Below, piece after piece: positions 14,553-21,630 of a stretch of 24,193 nt of DNA (within the stretch, counting starts at the first letter, position 1; each line of letters begins with the position of its first letter). The notes under the pieces were generated by a model. That model ran no database searches. It was given only the letters and a program-made list of their open reading frames with translations, and was not told the origin of the DNA. The position numbers and the translations under genes were made by a program. Source of the DNA: Sandaracinobacteroides sp041909755 (GTDB lineage: Bacteria > Pseudomonadota > Alphaproteobacteria > Sphingomonadales > Sphingomonadaceae); NCBI RefSeq assembly GCF_041909755.1, contig NZ_JAYRCW010000036.1, forward strand, positions 1-24,193, given 5' to 3'.

Positions 14553-15764
14553 TCAGATGCGTTCAATAACGGTGGCGGTGCCCATGCCGGCGCCGACGCA
14601 CAGGGTGACAAGCGCGGTCTGCTTGCCGGTGCGTTCCAGCTCGTCCAGCGCGGTGCCGATGATCATGCCGCCGGTGGCGCCCAGCGGGTGACCCATCGCG
14701 ATCGAGCCGCCGTTCACGTTCATCTTTTCGTGCGGGATATCCAGATGCTTCATCATGCGCAGCACGACGCTCGCGAACGCCTCGTTCAGTTCGAACAGGT
14801 CGATGTCGTTCACCGTCATGCCAAGCCGCTTCAGCAGCTTCTGGGTCACATAGGTCGGGCCGGTCAGCATGATCAGCGGCTCAGAGCCGATGGAGGCCAT
14901 GCCACGGATGCGGGCGCGCGGCTTCAGGCCGTATTTCACGCCGATTTCCTTGTTGCCAACCAGCACGGCAGAGGCGCCGTCCACGATCCCGGACGAATTG
15001 CCGGCATGGTGCACATGGTTCACCCGCTCGATCTCGGGATATTTCAGCTTCGCGATCTCGTCGAAGCCGGGCATCTGCTCGCCCATCGCCAGGAAGCTCG
15101 GCTGCAGGCTCGCCAGCGACTGCATGTCCGTCTGCGGGCGCATGAACTCGTCATGGCCCAGCACCACTTCCCCGATCACGTCGCGAACCGGGATGATGGA
15201 TTTGGAAAACCGCTTTTCTTCCCATGCCTTTGCGGCCCGACGTTGCGATTCCACCGCATAGGCGTCCACATCGTCGCGCGAAAAGCCGTCCACCGTCGCG
15301 ATCAGGTCCGCGCCGATCCCCTGCGGGGCGAAATAGGCCTTGAAGGCAACCGCCGGGTCCATCGCCCAGGCGCCGCCGTCAGAGCCCATCGGCACCCGGC
15401 TCATGCTTTCCACGCCGCCGCCGATGGCGAATTCGGCTTCGCCCGCGATCACCTTGGCGGCCGCCATGTTCACGGCCTCAAGGCCGGAGGCGCAGAAGCG
15501 GTTGACCTGCACACCCGCCGTCGTTTCGGCATAGTCCGCGTTCAGCACCGCAACGCGGGCGATGTCTGCGCCCTGCTCCCCCACCGGAGAGACGCAGCCC
15601 AGCACCACATCGTCCACGTCCTTCGTGTCGATGCCGGTCCGGTCGCGCACGGCCTGAAGCACCTGCGTCGCCAGCTGGATCGGCGTGATCTCGTGCAGCT
15701 TGCCGTCCTTGCGGCCCTTGCCGCGCGGCGTCCGCACGGCGTCATAGATATAGGCTTCGGCCAT
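14553..15764 (-). CDS. fadA: Acetyl-CoA C-acyltransferase (thiolase)
   Basis: A 403-residue thiolase that cleaves 3-ketoacyl-CoA to acetyl-CoA and a shortened acyl-CoA. The nucleophile is C91 in VNRFCASGLEAV. H359 lies in GGSIAMGHPLGATGG and the second catalytic cysteine C389 in CVGAGMG. The NEAFA motif is present in LFELNEAFASVV. The start is taken as 15764 (MAEAYIYDAVRTPRGKG), because AAGGGAG sits seven bases upstream. An ATG six bases earlier (15770) directly abuts that site and is less likely. Position between acyl-CoA dehydrogenase and fadJ on the same strand marks it as the FadA partner, although thiolases of this type can also work in biosynthetic direction. Confidence 0.93.
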   Translation of the reverse strand: MAEAYIYDAVRTPRGKGRKDGKLHEITPIQLATQVLQAVRDRTGIDTKDVDDVVLGCVSPVGEQGADIARVAVLNADYAETTAGVQVNRFCASGLEAVNMAAAKVIAGEAEFAIGGGVESMSRVPMGSDGGAWAMDPAVAFKAYFAPQGIGADLIATVDGFSRDDVDAYAVESQRRAAKAWEEKRFSKSIIPVRDVIGEVVLGHDEFMRPQTDMQSLASLQPSFLAMGEQMPGFDEIAKLKYPEIERVNHVHHAGNSSGIVDGASAVLVGNKEIGVKYGLKPRARIRGMASIGSEPLIMLTGPTYVTQKLLKRLGMTVNDIDLFELNEAFASVVLRMMKHLDIPHEKMNVNGGSIAMGHPLGATGGMIIGTALDELERTGKQTALVTLCVGAGMGTATVIERI

Positions 15765-15771
15765 CTTCATT

Positions 15772-15778
15772 CTCCCTT
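15772..15778 (-). promoter_or_regulatory. Ribosome-binding site deciding the thiolase start
   Basis: AAGGGAG on the minus strand lies seven bases before the ATG at 15764 but only one base before the in-frame ATG at 15770. The spacing favours 15764. Confidence 0.55.
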
Positions 15779-15848
15779 GGAAGGAACCGGTTTCCGTTAC
15801 GCCTGCCCCCGGTGGCGGCAAGCTGATGCTATCGTCAGATAAACGCGC

Positions 15849-17651
15849 TCAGAAGCTCTCGGCCGGCATCGCCATCAGCGTGTCGGCCCCCACCTGCACT
15901 TCCGCGGCATGGACGCGGGCGGCCGGCAGCTGCCGTTCGAAGAAATGGCGGGCCGTGATCAGCTTGGCCTCGTGGAAGTCGCGGCCGAAGTCGCTCGCGT
16001 CGCCGGCGAGCGCCGCCGTGCTGGCCCTCGCCATCAGCAGCCAGAAATGCCCCAGCGCCACCAGACCCATCAGCCGCAGATAGGCCATGGAGCCAGCGCC
16101 GGCATGATCCGGGTTCGCCATGGCGTTCTGCATCAGCCAGAAGGTCGCCGTTTCCAGCGCAGCCTTCGCGTCCGCCAGTGCGTCCGCATGCGGCTTCAGC
16201 GCTTCGATGCCCCGCGCCTCCGCGATGCCGCCATCCAGCAGCGCCAGGAAGGCCCGCAGCCCCCGGCCCCCGTTCTGCGCCAGCTTGCGGCCCACCAGGT
16301 CCAGCGCCTGGATGCCGTTGGCGCCTTCATAGATCATCGCGATCCGCGCATCGCGCACGAACTGTTCCATGCCCCATTCCGCGATATAGCCATGGCCGCC
16401 GAACACCTGCTGGGCATTGGTGGCGTTGGCATAGCCCTCGTCCGTCAGATAGGCCTTGATGACCGGGGTCAGCAGCGTCAGCAGGTCGTCTGCCGCTTCG
16501 CGCGCCTCGGCGGTTTCCGCCTTGTGCGACAGGTCCGCCTGCAGCGCAGACCACAGCGCCAGCGCCCGCCCGCCTTCGTTGAAGGCCTTCGCGTTCAGCA
16601 GCATGCGCCGCACATCGGGGTGGACCAGGATGGAATCCGCATTGCCGCCCGGATTCTTCGGCCCCGTCAACGACCGGCCCTGCAGCCGGTCCTTCGCATA
16701 GGCGACGGCGTTCTGATAGGCGATCTCCGATTGGGCGAGGCCCTGCACGCCCACGCCCAGCCGCGCCACGTTCATCATGATGAACATGGCCTTCAGGCCC
16801 TTCATCTCCTCGCCGATCAGGTAGCCGGTCGCACCATCATAGTTCATCACGCAGGTGGCGTTGCCGTGGATGCCCATCTTGTGTTCGATGGACCCGCACG
16901 AAAGGCTGTTGCGCGCGCCCAGCGAGCCGTCGTCGTTCACCAGGAACTTGGGCACGATGAACAGCGAAATGCCCTTCACGCTGTCCGGGGCGCCCGGAGT
17001 CTTCGCCAGCACGAGGTGGATGATGTTGTCGGACAGGTCGTGTTCGCCGGCGGAGATGAAGATCTTGGTTCCGCTGATCTTCCAGCTGCCATCCGCCTGC
17101 GGCTCTGCGCGGGTCTTGATGAGGCCAAGGTCGGTGCCGGCATGCGGCTCCGTCAGGTTCATCGTGCCGGTCCAGCTGCCGCCGATCATGTTCGGCAGAT
17201 ATTTCGCCTTCTGTTCCTCGGACCCGGTCACCAGGATGGCGCTGACGGCGCCCTGCGTCAGCCCCGGATACATGCTGAAGGCCATGTTGGCAGAGGACTG
17301 GAACTCTTCGAAGGCGGATCCCAGCACATGCGGCAGTTCCTGCCCGCCATAGGCCTTCGGCGCCATCAGCGTGCCCCAGCCGCCCTCCACAAAGGCCTTG
17401 TAGGCCGCCTTGAACCCATCCGGCGCGGTCACGCTGCCGTCGGCGTGGCGGGTGCAGCCCTGGCGGTCGCCGCTCTGGTTCAGCGGGTGGATCACACCTT
17501 CCACGAACTTCGCACCTTCCTCCAGGATGGCGCCCACCATGTCGGGTGTGGCTTCGGCAAAGCCGGGCAGATTCTGATACCGCTCCAGCCCGACGACATG
17601 CTTCAGCACATATTGGGTGTCCTTCACGGGGGCGCGATAGGTTGCGGGCAT
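15849..17651 (-). CDS. Acyl-CoA dehydrogenase, long (600-residue) type
   Basis: A 600-residue FAD-dependent acyl-CoA dehydrogenase with an extra C-terminal domain, of the type found in many proteobacterial beta-oxidation operons. It introduces the trans-2 double bond into acyl-CoA. Signatures are MNLTEPHAGTDLGLI (FAD and substrate contacts), KISGTKIFISAGEHDL, QQVFGGHGYI and AMIYEGANGIQALDLVGRK, where E442 is the likely catalytic base. Residues above about 470 form an extra helical domain. The start at 17651 (MPATYRAPVKDTQYVL) has GGAGAG upstream. It begins 10 bases after the stop of the MerR-family gene, so the two are almost certainly cotranscribed. Chain-length preference cannot be told from sequence. 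Confidence 0.93.
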   Translation of the reverse strand: MPATYRAPVKDTQYVLKHVVGLERYQNLPGFAEATPDMVGAILEEGAKFVEGVIHPLNQSGDRQGCTRHADGSVTAPDGFKAAYKAFVEGGWGTLMAPKAYGGQELPHVLGSAFEEFQSSANMAFSMYPGLTQGAVSAILVTGSEEQKAKYLPNMIGGSWTGTMNLTEPHAGTDLGLIKTRAEPQADGSWKISGTKIFISAGEHDLSDNIIHLVLAKTPGAPDSVKGISLFIVPKFLVNDDGSLGARNSLSCGSIEHKMGIHGNATCVMNYDGATGYLIGEEMKGLKAMFIMMNVARLGVGVQGLAQSEIAYQNAVAYAKDRLQGRSLTGPKNPGGNADSILVHPDVRRMLLNAKAFNEGGRALALWSALQADLSHKAETAEAREAADDLLTLLTPVIKAYLTDEGYANATNAQQVFGGHGYIAEWGMEQFVRDARIAMIYEGANGIQALDLVGRKLAQNGGRGLRAFLALLDGGIAEARGIEALKPHADALADAKAALETATFWLMQNAMANPDHAGAGSMAYLRLMGLVALGHFWLLMARASTAALAGDASDFGRDFHEAKLITARHFFERQLPAARVHAAEVQVGADTLMAMPAESF

Positions 17652-17661
17652 TGGGCTCTCC

Positions 17662-18093
17662 TCAGGGGCGCTCGAGCTGCTGCTCGATTGTGGTGCAGAA
17701 TTGTTCCAGTTCGGCGATGGTCGCATCGATCGCGGCGCGCTGGTCGGCCAGTGCTGCGATCCGCTCCCGGCTTTTCGCCAGCGTGGCCTCGATCTGGATG
17801 CGGCGCGCAGGGCCGGGGGCATACATGTCCAGAAGGTCGCGGATGTCGGCCAGGCTGAACCCCACCGAGCGGCCGCGCAGGATCCACGCCAGCCGCGCCC
17901 GGTCCGCGCGGGAATAGAGGCGCGTGGTGCCGCGCCGCGTGGGGTGGATCAGCCCCTCATCCTCGTAAAAGCGAAGCGTGCGCGGCGTGACACCGAACTC
18001 GCGGGACAGATCGGTGATGCTGAACGGCGTGTGCACGCCACTGTCCGCGTCGTCGACGGCGATATCCACGATGTCGAGACCTCCCGTTCCCAT
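17662..18093 (-). CDS. MerR-family transcriptional regulator of the beta-oxidation operon
   Basis: A 143-residue MerR-family regulator. The winged HTH is at about residues 23-90 (FSITDLSREFGVTPRTLRFYEDEGLIHPTRRG, given here only as the conserved start FSITDLSREFGV and the TLRFYEDEGLI core). A coiled coil follows at about 96-140. Only one cysteine is near the C-terminus and no metal-binding cluster is seen, so it is unlikely to be a metal sensor. Its position at the head of the acyl-CoA dehydrogenase, thiolase and fadJ genes suggests a LiuR-like or acyl-CoA-responsive regulator. The start at 18093 is the only upstream ATG. An in-frame GTG near residue 20 (in GVHTPF) is an alternative, because the candidate promoter leaves almost no leader before 18093. 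Confidence 0.85.
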   Translation of the reverse strand: MGTGGLDIVDIAVDDADSGVHTPFSITDLSREFGVTPRTLRFYEDEGLIHPTRRGTTRLYSRADRARLAWILRGRSVGFSLADIRDLLDMYAPGPARRIQIEATLAKSRERIAALADQRAAIDATIAELEQFCTTIEQQLERP

Positions 18094-18099
18094 GGGCGC

Positions 18100-18128
18100 C
18101 TATTGCCTAACCTTTACGTTCACGTCAA
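18100..18128 (-). promoter_or_regulatory. Candidate promoter and MerR operator for the beta-oxidation operon
   Basis: On the plus strand TTTACGTTCACGTCAA (18113-18128) is a dyad of half-sites TTTACGT and ACGTCAA around a two-base centre. Read on the minus strand it begins TTGACG, a near-consensus -35 box, and 17 bases later comes CAATAG (18100-18105), a weak -10. The operator thus overlaps the -35 region of the MerR gene's promoter. The form TTkACGTnnACGTmAA resembles the LiuR-type motif as I recall it. Autoregulation by the adjacent MerR protein is the natural inference. Confidence 0.55.
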
Positions 18129-18168
18129 TCTTGAATGAAGCGCAGCGCAACCCGAACGCCATCTGCCG

Positions 18169-18215
18169 CCCGCCGCCCGGACATCAGCCAATGGGCGGCG
18201 GGACGGTGATGTCCG
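18169..18215. repeat. Two interleaved perfect inverted repeats (A-B-A'-B' order)
   Basis: Arm A CCCGCCGCCC (18169-18178) is exactly complementary to A' GGGCGGCGGG (18193-18202). Arm B CGGACATCA (18178-18186) is exactly complementary to B' TGATGTCCG (18207-18215). Because the arms alternate, the two stems cannot form as ordinary nested hairpins. They would be mutually exclusive hairpins or a pseudoknot, in either strand's RNA. It lies in the gap between the HTATIP2-like gene's stop and the MerR gene, upstream of the candidate MerR promoter. Function unknown. Confidence 0.7.
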
Positions 18216-18247
18216 ACCCTGAAAAAGTGAAATGGCCTGCGCGACAA

Positions 18248-18267
18248 ATCAGGCACTGCCACCTGAT
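18248..18267. repeat. Short inverted repeat in the same gap
   Basis: ATCAGG (18248-18253) and CCTGAT (18262-18267) form a 6-bp stem with an 8-base loop. It is modest by itself and listed because it sits between two stronger dyads in the same 231-bp intergenic region. Confidence 0.3.
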
Positions 18268-18299
18268 CGGCTGATACGCCAATCCGGCCGCTTTGTTTA

Positions 18300-18314
18300 G
18301 TCACGAATCGTGAC
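18300..18314. repeat. Perfect 15-bp palindrome
   Basis: GTCACGA and TCGTGAC flank a single A. It is a strong dyad 11 bases downstream of the stop of the HTATIP2-like gene (minus strand). As RNA it would form a 6-bp stem with a 3-base loop but no T tract follows, so it is a poor terminator. It looks more like a regulator binding site. Confidence 0.55.
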
Positions 18315-18324
18315 CGAGCCTCCT

Positions 18325-18966
18325 TCAGGCAGCGGAAAGCGCCCGCATCTCCCGATAGTGGTGGATAAACACGCCGTTCCCCTGCGCCTGCAGCAGCGCC
18401 GCCATCGCCCGGGCCACATCGTCGGCCGGAATCGACCGGAATCTGGCCAGCCCGCCCACCAGCGCCACGTCCAGCAGCGGCGCCAGCGTTTGCGCGATGG
18501 CCTCCGCCGGCCGGCGCTCCGCGCGCGGGCCGATGATCAGGCCCGGCTGCATCAGGTCCAGGCGGTCGAACCCGATCCGGCCGAGCGCAGCTTCAACCTC
18601 CCCCTTCACCCGGCTATAGAACGCCCGCGCCCCCGGATCGGCGCCCACGGCGCTGACGGCCAGGAACCGGCGGCAGCCGCCTTCGTGCGCTGCCTTCGCA
18701 AAGGCCAGAACGGCCGCTTCGTCCACCGCCCGGAACGCCGCCTGACTTCCGGCCTTGGCCATGGTGGTGCCCAGCGCGCAGATTGCGGCGTCCGCCGGCC
18801 CCGGCGAGGCGATTGCGGTGAAGTCCGTCGTCACCTCGCGCAGCGCCGGATGAGCCACGCCGCAGGGCCGCCGCCCCAGCGACACCACCTCATGCCCCCC
18901 GGCCAGCAGCATCGGCAACAGCCGGCCGCCCACCAGCCCGGTCGCGCCGGCCTGCAATATCCTCAC
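18325..18966 (-). CDS. HTATIP2-like NAD(P)-binding oxidoreductase, GTG start
   Basis: A 213-residue atypical short-chain dehydrogenase with an N-terminal nucleotide-binding motif (ILQAGATGLVGGRLL) and FLAVSAVGADPGARAFYSRVKGE. The latter resembles the (Y/F)xxxKGExE region of HTATIP2/NmrA-like NAD(P)-binding proteins, with the tyrosine and lysine in place. Such proteins act as reductases or redox-sensing regulators. The start codon is GTG at 18966, which overlaps the hisI stop as GTGA. The frame is open further upstream, but that part is the shadow of hisI. Coupling to hisI suggests shared transcription, though no role in histidine synthesis is evident. The stop is followed by an unusual palindrome. 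Confidence 0.78.
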   Translation of the reverse strand: MRILQAGATGLVGGRLLPMLLAGGHEVVSLGRRPCGVAHPALREVTTDFTAIASPGPADAAICALGTTMAKAGSQAAFRAVDEAAVLAFAKAAHEGGCRRFLAVSAVGADPGARAFYSRVKGEVEAALGRIGFDRLDLMQPGLIIGPRAERRPAEAIAQTLAPLLDVALVGGLARFRSIPADDVARAMAALLQAQGNGVFIHHYREMRALSAA

Positions 18967-19304
18967 AGCGGTTCCAGCCCGTCGGGCGTCAGCCTGCGGA
19001 AGAAGCAGCTGGGTGCGCCCGTGTGGCAGGCCGGGCCTTCGGGCAGGGCCTTCACCCACAGGCAATCCTGATCGCAGTCCACCCGGATCTCGCGCACGTT
19101 CAGGAAATGGCCTGAACTTTCCCCCTTCAGCCACAGCGACTGGCGGCTGCGGGACCAGAAATGCGCCCGCCCCGTCTCCCGCGTCTTCGCGATGGCCTCT
19201 TCGTTCATGTGCGCCACCATCAGCAGCTCGCCCGTCTCCGCATGGGTGACGACGGCTGTCAGCAGGCCGTTTGCATCGAGTTTCGGTTTGAACATGTCAG
19301 CCAT
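18963..19304 (-). CDS. hisI: Phosphoribosyl-AMP cyclohydrolase
   Basis: A 113-residue metalloenzyme that opens the adenine ring of phosphoribosyl-AMP, step three of histidine biosynthesis. The metal motifs are intact: DCDQDC with D76, D78 and D80 for magnesium and C77 for zinc, then C93 in PACHTG and C100 in SCFFR as further zinc ligands. Length is typical of the stand-alone form, without the HisE phosphohydrolase domain. The ATG at 19304 has AAGG about six bases upstream. It lies far from other his genes in this window and is divergent from purF, with 104 bases between starts. Confidence 0.95.
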   Translation of the reverse strand: MADMFKPKLDANGLLTAVVTHAETGELLMVAHMNEEAIAKTRETGRAHFWSRSRQSLWLKGESSGHFLNVREIRVDCDQDCLWVKALPEGPACHTGAPSCFFRRLTPDGLEPL

Positions 19305-19311
19305 GCGAACC

Positions 19312-19342
19312 TTGATGACCTTTCGGTGACAACAGATATAGC
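19312..19342 (+). promoter_or_regulatory. Candidate purF promoter
   Basis: TTGATG (19312-19317) is followed after 17 bases by GATATA (19335-19340), with TATAGC overlapping at 19337-19342. This is a plausible sigma-70-type pair in the 104-bp hisI-purF gap. It would place the transcript start near 19347 and leave a leader of about 60 bases before the preferred purF ATG. Confidence 0.4.
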
Positions 19343-19408
19343 GACAAACGCTTCGGAACCGCCTACATGGCGGGCCTGCGAGCAGCTCACAAGACAGGCA
19401 GGATCCCC

Positions 19409-20899
19409 ATGGCAGAGGCGGCTGACGATATTCGGGCAGGCCAGCTTACGACACATCCGTTCGACGACGACAAGCTGCGCGAGGAATGCGGCGTGTTCGG
19501 AGTCTGGGGTGCGACGCAGGCATCGGCGATGGCCGCACTTGGGCTGCACGCCCTGCAGCACCGGGGGCAGGAAGCCGCCGGCATCCTCAGCTTCGACGGC
19601 GCCGACTTCCATGTGCATCGCGCCATGGGCCATGTGGCGGGCAATTTCGACCGTCCAGACGTCATCGACGCCCTGCCCGGCCATTCCGCCATCGGGCACA
19701 ACCGCTATTCCACCACCGGCGAAACCGCGCTCCGCAATGTGCAGCCGCTCTATGCCGATCTGGCCGCGGGCGGTTTCGCGGTCGCCCACAACGGCAATCT
19801 GTCCAACGCGATGACGCTGAAGGCAGAGCTGATCCGGCGCGGCTCCATCTTCCAGTCCACATCGGACACCGAGGTGATCATCCACCTGGTCGCCACCTCC
19901 AGCTTCCGCACCCTGCTGGACCGCTTCATCGATGCGCTGAAGCAGGTGGAAGGCGCCTATTCGCTGATCTGCCTCACCAAGGAGGGGCTGGTCGCCTGTC
20001 GGGATCCGCTGGGCATCCGCCCGCTGGTGCTGGGCAAGCTTGGCGAGGCCTGGATTCTGGCGTCCGAAACCGTGGCGCTCGATATCGTCGGCGCCAGCTT
20101 CATCCGCTCGATCGAGCCGGGCGAGCTTGTGGTGATCAACGATGAAGGGCTGCGCAGCCTGAAGCCCTTCGCGCCCTTGAAATCGCGCCCCTGCATCTTC
20201 GAGCAGGTCTATTTCTCCCGACCTGACAGCTTTTCCGATGGTCTGTCAGTCTATCAGGTCCGCAAGTCGATCGGCGCCGAACTGGCCGCGGAATCACCCG
20301 TGGACGCCGACATGGTGGTGCCGGTTCCCGATTCCGGCACGCCCGCCGCGATCGGCTATGCGCAGGCGGCAGGTATCCCGTTCGAACTGGGGATCATCCG
20401 CAGCCATTATGTGGGCCGCACCTTCATCCAGCCCGGAGACCAGATCCGCCACCTGGGCGTGAAGCTGAAGCACAACGCCAACCGGGCGATGATCCAGGGC
20501 AAGAAGCTGGTGCTGATCGACGATTCGGTCGTGCGCGGCACCACCAGCGTGAAGATCGTGCACATGCTGCGCGAAGCGGGCGCGGCGGAAGTGCATCTGC
20601 GCATCGCCAGCCCCCCCACCACCAACAGCTGCTTCTATGGCGTGGACACGCCGGAACGGCACAAGCTGCTGGCGGCCCAGATGAACGTGGAAGCCATGCG
20701 CAACTACATCGGCTGCGACAGCCTCGCCTTCATCTCCATCGACGGCCTCTATCGCGCGCTGGGCGAACCGGCGCGCATCGCCAACGCTCCGCAATTCTGC
20801 GACGCCTGCTTCACGGGCGACTATCCCACCCGGCTGACAGACCATGAGGCCACGGAAACGCCCTCCCAGCTGGGGCTTCTTTCGGAGCGGCGCGGTTGA
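19409..20899 (+). CDS. purF: Amidophosphoribosyltransferase (Fe-S type)
   Basis: A 496-residue glutamine PRPP amidotransferase, the first committed step of purine synthesis. The N-terminal Ntn glutaminase domain has its nucleophile cysteine at position 27 (REECGVFGVWG), so about 26 residues would be removed by self-processing. Supporting signatures are LHALQHRGQEAAGI, IGHNRYSTTGE and AHNGNLSNA. The PRPP-binding loop VLIDDSVVRGTTS is near residues 368-380. Cysteines C262 (CIFEQVYFSR), C408 (SCFYGVDTP), C464 and C467 (CDAC) match the [4Fe-4S] ligand set of the Bacillus-type enzymes. The start at 19409 has AGGCAGGA upstream. An in-frame ATG at 19367 would lengthen the propeptide by 14 residues. 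The stop overlaps the SDR start (TGATG). Confidence 0.95.
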   Translation: MAEAADDIRAGQLTTHPFDDDKLREECGVFGVWGATQASAMAALGLHALQHRGQEAAGILSFDGADFHVHRAMGHVAGNFDRPDVIDALPGHSAIGHNRYSTTGETALRNVQPLYADLAAGGFAVAHNGNLSNAMTLKAELIRRGSIFQSTSDTEVIIHLVATSSFRTLLDRFIDALKQVEGAYSLICLTKEGLVACRDPLGIRPLVLGKLGEAWILASETVALDIVGASFIRSIEPGELVVINDEGLRSLKPFAPLKSRPCIFEQVYFSRPDSFSDGLSVYQVRKSIGAELAAESPVDADMVVPVPDSGTPAAIGYAQAAGIPFELGIIRSHYVGRTFIQPGDQIRHLGVKLKHNANRAMIQGKKLVLIDDSVVRGTTSVKIVHMLREAGAAEVHLRIASPPTTNSCFYGVDTPERHKLLAAQMNVEAMRNYIGCDSLAFISIDGLYRALGEPARIANAPQFCDACFTGDYPTRLTDHEATETPSQLGLLSERRG

Positions 20900-21630
20900 T
20901 GGCCGGGGATCGGCAGAAACTCGCGCTCGTCACCGGCGCCAGCCGGGGCATCGGCGCCGCCACAGCGATCCGGCTGGCCCGTGCCGGCTATCATGTGATC
21001 CTCACGGCCCGCAGCGAATCGGGCCTGATCGCGACCGAGGATGCGATCCACGCGGAAGGCGGCAGCGCCACCATCGCCCCGGCGGACCTGACAAAGGGCG
21101 AAGAGATCGACAGGCTCGCCGCCGCCATCAGCGGCCGCTGGGACGGGCTCGACCTCCTCGTTCTGAACGCCGCCATGCTGGGCACGCTTTCGCCGCTCGC
21201 CCATGCCAGCCCGAAGGAGTTCGAGGCTGTGATGGCGCTGAACGTCACGGCGCAATGGCGGCTCATCCGCGCCTTCGATGGGCTGCTGCGGCTGGGGCGC
21301 GGCACGGTCGTCGCCGTCACTTCCTCCGTCGCCGGCCGCGCGGAAGCCTATTGGGGCCCCTATTCCGCCTCGAAGGCCGCGCTCGAAAATCTCGTGGGCG
21401 TCTATGCCGCCGAAATGCGCAACCTCGGCGTCAACGCGCTGATCGTCGATCCGGGCGGCACGCGCACGCAGATGCGCGCCCGCGCCTTCCCCGGCGAAGA
21501 TCCGATGACGCTGAAAGCGCCGGAGGCCGTCGCCGAGGCGATTGCCGCGGCGCTGCCCAAACTGGCGCCGGGATGTGCCCGTCTCGCGCTCGACAAGAAG
21601 GGGGAAATCTCTTTCTCAGAAGCCGCTTAA
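20899..21630 (+). CDS. Short-chain dehydrogenase/reductase
   Basis: A 243-residue classical SDR. The nucleotide-binding motif TGASRGIG is at residues 12-19. The conserved asparagine lies in LNAAM. The catalytic triad is Ser142/143, Tyr155 and Lys159 (PYSASKAAL). Positively charged residues after the second strand (TARSE) suggest NADP(H). The start is the ATG at 20899, overlapping the purF stop as TGATG. A TTG three bases earlier is also possible. Substrate unknown. Coupling to purF is positional and seen in related genomes as far as I recall; no purine role is implied by the sequence. The stop overlaps the convergent amidohydrolase stop by four bases. Confidence 0.88.
   Translation: MAGDRQKLALVTGASRGIGAATAIRLARAGYHVILTARSESGLIATEDAIHAEGGSATIAPADLTKGEEIDRLAAAISGRWDGLDLLVLNAAMLGTLSPLAHASPKEFEAVMALNVTAQWRLIRAFDGLLRLGRGTVVAVTSSVAGRAEAYWGPYSASKAALENLVGVYAAEMRNLGVNALIVDPGGTRTQMRARAFPGEDPMTLKAPEAVAEAIAAALPKLAPGCARLALDKKGEISFSEAA

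Noticed and set aside
15909..17858. A 649-codon open frame antisense to the acyl-CoA dehydrogenase, and a 566-codon one antisense to thiolase (14142-15842)
   Set aside because: Same reason: they mirror well-supported genes and show no motif. No ribosome-binding site or conserved block was seen.
18169..18215. The interleaved repeats as a known pseudoknot riboswitch such as SAM-II
   Set aside because: The conserved loop bases of that class are not seen, no methionine gene follows, and loop lengths are too short for a full H-type fold.
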